Positions 42,665 to 45,193 of a DNA stretch of 45,193 bases are shown here, in pieces (position 1 is the first letter of the stretch; the number at the start of each line of letters is the position of its first letter). The DNA is from Alphaproteobacteria bacterium UBA1002 (GTDB lineage Bacteria > Pseudomonadota > Alphaproteobacteria > Rickettsiales > UBA998): contig DBAU01000101.1 of the NCBI GenBank assembly GCA_002291845.1, positions 1 through 45,193 of the forward strand. The letters are read 5' to 3'. Below the pieces are notes generated by a model. It ran no database searches. It saw nothing but the letters and a program-made list of their open reading frames with translations, and was not told the DNA's origin. The position numbers and the translations under genes are program-made.

Positions 42665-42914
42665 CGCTCTCTCCTGTCATTTCAAACTACCATATATAGT
42701 GCTGCGTTAATAATTTAAAAGATTTTTCTAATCCATTCACAAAGTTCTTTCATCGCCGGACATCACAGACCCCTGACGGCGTCATCATATCTTCATGAAA
42801 TATGTATATCTTGCGCACTGGACCTGAATTTTAAATACGGATAACGCATCGCATGCAATCAAACCGAGAAACAATGGATCGGGCCAGCGCAGCGCTCAAC
42901 AAGGGGACAAACAC

Positions 42915-43334
42915 GTGAGTGACAACATCACACCGCTGGACACACACCTGACTCATGCATGGCTTAATCGTGTATTTAGCGCGGTAAATGTTTACCCCAA
43001 GTTAATTGAGAGAGATGGGCGCACATATTTCGGCGTCTATACTGATCGATGGCCTTCTCTTAGGGTTAGATTGAATGTTGATGATACCGTTGCAGAATTT
43101 GTACGACTGGGAATCGATGCCGACCATTGGCCCGAGGAGTGCATGGATAACCGCCATGGGATTTTGGTGGTTGATACGCGGAAATTAATAGAAAAACTGG
43201 AAGATGCGCAAAAGTCGTTTCATGATATATTTCAAGGGATTCAAGAAAGAAAGGGGCGCCTCGATGAGACCAGCAAAAGGGTCGTTTGGGTCGACTTTGC
43301 AGAAGGACGGCATGATGGCCATGGACGTCACTAA
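42915..43334 (+). CDS. hypothetical protein
   Basis: A 139-residue soluble protein, unrecognised, with GTG start and AAGGGG eight bases upstream. Aromatic residues and a central VYTDRWPSLRVRLNVDD segment, then a basic coiled-coil-like helix (RKLIEKLEDAQKSFHDIF). It sits alone between ssb and uvrA; its base composition seems more AT-rich than the genes around it. Confidence 0.55.
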   Translation: MSDNITPLDTHLTHAWLNRVFSAVNVYPKLIERDGRTYFGVYTDRWPSLRVRLNVDDTVAEFVRLGIDADHWPEECMDNRHGILVVDTRKLIEKLEDAQKSFHDIFQGIQERKGRLDETSKRVVWVDFAEGRHDGHGRH

Positions 43335-43381
43335 AACGAGCGATTTTTCTTCCTATTGGGCCTGTTCATTTGCTGAGGGAG

Positions 43382-43395
43382 CGCTTATATAAGCG
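43382..43395. repeat. 14-base palindrome before uvrA
   Basis: CGCTTATATAAGCG is a perfect palindrome ending 22 bases before the uvrA ATG. It contains a TATAAG -10-like element, so it may be part of the uvrA promoter or an operator. No protein family is assigned. Confidence 0.5.
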
Positions 43396-43416
43396 GTTCT
43401 CCACAAGGAAGCAGGC

Positions 43417-45193
43417 ATGAAAGACGTTATCTCGATCCGCGGCGCCAAAGAGCACAACCTAAAGAATGTCTCGGTCGATATTCCCAAAAACCAGTTCGTG
43501 GTCATCACCGGGCTGTCAGGATCGGGCAAGTCCTCACTGGCGTTCGACACGCTCTATGCGGAAGGCCAGCGCCGCTATGTGGAGTCGCTTTCGTCCTATG
43601 CACGCCAGTTTCTGAACATTCAGGATAAGCCGGATGTGGAATCCATCGACGGGCTGTCTCCTGCCATCGCGATCGACCAGAAAACCACCTCGCGCAACCC
43701 GCGCTCAACGGTGGGTACGGTCACCGAGATTTACGATTATCTGCGCCTGCTCTATGCGCGCATCGGTGTCCCCTACTCCCCTGCGACAGGGCTTCCCATC
43801 GAGAGCCAGACCGTCAGCCAGATGGTGGACATTATTCAGGGTCTGCCGATGGGGACTAAGCTGCATTTGTTGGCACCGTTTGTGCGTGGCCGTAAAGGGG
43901 AGCACACCAAAGAAATCGCTGCGCTGCAAAAGCGCGGCTTCACGCGCCTGCGTATCAATGGCGCGATGCACACCATCGAAGAAGCGCCAAAGCTCGACAA
44001 GAACAAGAAGCACGATATTGAAGTTGTCGTTGACCGTCTGGTGATTAAAGAGGATATGGGCAACCGCGTGGCGGACTCCGTGGAGACTGCGCTTGGTATC
44101 TCCGACGGGCTGGTGCTGGTGGAGATTGTCTCCATTCCCGAGAGTGCAAAGCCCAGAGTTCAGAGTTCAGGGAAAAAGAAAGAAAAAAAGAACGCGTTAC
44201 CAAAGGCTGGCGAGATCATCACGCTATCCGCCAAATTCGCCTGCCCGGTTTCCGGCTTCACGCTGGAGGAAATCGAGCCGCGCCTCTTCTCGTTTAACAG
44301 TCCGTTTGGCGCCTGCCCGGTCTGTGATGGACTGGGAAGTCAGCGTGAATTTGATGTGGATCTGGTCGTACCGGATACCAGCAAATCACTCTATGAGGGG
44401 GCCATTGCACCGTGGGCTAACGCGCAGACCAAGTATTTCATTCAGACGCTGGACGGGCTGGCGCGGCATTTCAAGTTCAGCTTGCATGTACCGTTTGGCG
44501 ATCTGCCGGAAAAGGTGCAGGATGTGCTGCTCTACGGCTCCGGCGACGAGGCGGTCAAAATCAGCTACATCGATGGCCCACGCCATTACAACAGCCACAA
44601 GCCGTTTGAAGGCGTCATCCCCAGCCTGCAACGTCGCTGGCGCGAAACCGACTCCACCTGGATGCGCGAAGAACTGGAGAAGTTTCAGCACACCACTGAT
44701 TGCGACGCCTGCAACGGGTATCGCCTGAAGCCAGAAGCACTCAGCGTCAAGGTGGGCGGCAAGCATATCGGCGAGGTCTGCAAGCTCTCCATCGACGAAT
44801 CCACTCGCTGGTTTGAAACACTCACCGAGAAGCTGACCACGCAACAACAGCAGATCGCCGAGAAAATCCTCAAAGAAATCCGTGAGCGACTGGGCTTCCT
44901 TGTTAACGTGGGTCTGGACTACCTCACGCTTTCCCGCGAGTCCGGCACACTCTCCGGCGGGGAATCGCAGCGCATCCGCCTTGCCTCGCAAATTGGCTCC
45001 GGCCTCTCTGGTGTGCTCTACGTGCTGGATGAGCCGTCCATCGGACTGCACCAGTGCGATAATGAGCGCCTGCTCGGTACGCTGCAACGGCTGCGCGACC
45101 TCGGCAATACCGTGATCGTGGTGGAGCATGACGAAGACACCATGCGCCATGCCGACTGGCTGATTGATATGGGCCCCGGCGCGGGCGTGCATG
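43417..45193 (+). CDS. uvrA: UvrABC excision nuclease subunit A (5' part, cut by window end)
   Basis: The first 592 codons of the damage-recognition ABC ATPase; the family is about 940-970 residues. Walker A GLSGSGKSS (about residues 32-40), the first zinc-module region (FACPVSGF...GACPVCDGLG), and the first signature/Walker B (LSGGESQRIRLA, VLYVLDEPSIGLH) are present. AAGGA lies seven bases before the ATG. A Lys-rich stretch (about residues 243-262) with a duplicated seven-base unit is inserted just before the zinc module. The gene runs off the right edge. Confidence 0.97.
   Translation, partial: MKDVISIRGAKEHNLKNVSVDIPKNQFVVITGLSGSGKSSLAFDTLYAEGQRRYVESLSSYARQFLNIQDKPDVESIDGLSPAIAIDQKTTSRNPRSTVGTVTEIYDYLRLLYARIGVPYSPATGLPIESQTVSQMVDIIQGLPMGTKLHLLAPFVRGRKGEHTKEIAALQKRGFTRLRINGAMHTIEEAPKLDKNKKHDIEVVVDRLVIKEDMGNRVADSVETALGISDGLVLVEIVSIPESAKPRVQSSGKKKEKKNALPKAGEIITLSAKFACPVSGFTLEEIEPRLFSFNSPFGACPVCDGLGSQREFDVDLVVPDTSKSLYEGAIAPWANAQTKYFIQTLDGLARHFKFSLHVPFGDLPEKVQDVLLYGSGDEAVKISYIDGPRHYNSHKPFEGVIPSLQRRWRETDSTWMREELEKFQHTTDCDACNGYRLKPEALSVKVGGKHIGEVCKLSIDESTRWFETLTEKLTTQQQQIAEKILKEIRERLGFLVNVGLDYLTLSRESGTLSGGESQRIRLASQIGSGLSGVLYVLDEPSIGLHQCDNERLLGTLQRLRDLGNTVIVVEHDEDTMRHADWLIDMGPGAGVH

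Noticed and set aside
42665..42914. SOS box for ssb or the gene at 42915
   Set aside because: No GTTC-N7-GTTC or LexA-type palindrome was found in this gap.
44229..44330. Loss of one zinc-ligand Cys in UvrA (CPVSGF instead of CPVCGF)
   Set aside because: From memory this Ser, and the YSPATGLPIE sequence earlier in the protein, are usual in alphaproteobacterial UvrA, so it is lineage-typical rather than a defect.
1..45193. CRISPR array, tRNA or rRNA gene, insertion sequence or prophage
   Set aside because: No regular direct-repeat array, tRNA-like cloverleaf, transposase or phage gene was recognised anywhere in the window.

Overview
The window is a gene-dense chromosomal segment of moderately high GC from an alphaproteobacterium. 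Supporting signs are the split b/b' ATP synthase Fo operon (atpI-atpB-atpE-b'-b), a DivL-type kinase with Tyr in place of the phospho-accepting His, the dapF-mtaB-ftsY block, the 41-residue L36, alphaproteobacterial-style UvrA sequence, and a full ccoNOQP/ccoGHIS cluster. I see no rRNA, tRNA, insertion sequence, prophage or CRISPR array, and no stretch over 300 bases without a gene. The species cannot be named from this sequence.

Layout. (1) 1-3051: a perfect FNR-type box, then a CBS-domain protein, a MaoC-phosphotransacetylase fusion and an acetate kinase, i.e. substrate-level ATP from acyl-CoA. (2) 3267-4796: a TPR/glycosyltransferase-like protein. (3) 4777-7921 (minus): resB-ccsA-tlpA, a System II cytochrome c maturation operon. 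Its tlpA gene contains a 13-base G tract. (4) 8023-16411 (plus): a TauE/SafE-like membrane protein, cbb3 oxidase structural genes ccoNOQP, then assembly genes ccoGHIS. A perfect FNR-type palindrome lies in the gap between the divergent groups 3 and 4, and a near-perfect one precedes ccoG. (5) 16399-18403: small envelope proteins, a VTT/DedA-like membrane protein and rpmJ with its own promoter and terminator. (6) 18471-24400 (minus): an outer-membrane protein plus MshEN-GT2 glycosyltransferase pair, downstream of a dsbA-like gene coupled to the Fo ATP synthase genes. (7) 24515-33004: maeB, an unknown gene, mutS carrying a palindromic in-frame insert, a small operon with yggT and a 2Fe-2S ferredoxin-like protein, another unknown gene, and purU. 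(8) 32979-36757 (minus): divL and ahcY. (9) 36934-45193: an unrecognised 645-residue protein with a hydrolase-like nucleophile motif, dapF, mtaB, ftsY, ssb, an unknown gene and the 5' two thirds of uvrA.

The clearest biological theme is low-oxygen energy metabolism. Three FNR-type boxes mark the acetyl-phosphate/acetate kinase genes, the cytochrome c maturation genes together with the cbb3 structural genes, and the cbb3 assembly genes. System II maturation next to cbb3 is notable because alphaproteobacteria usually use System I (Ccm). Other points of interest are the G13 tract, divL with an apparent AUC start, the mutS palindromic insert, and the two-gene NfrA/NfrB-like export pair.
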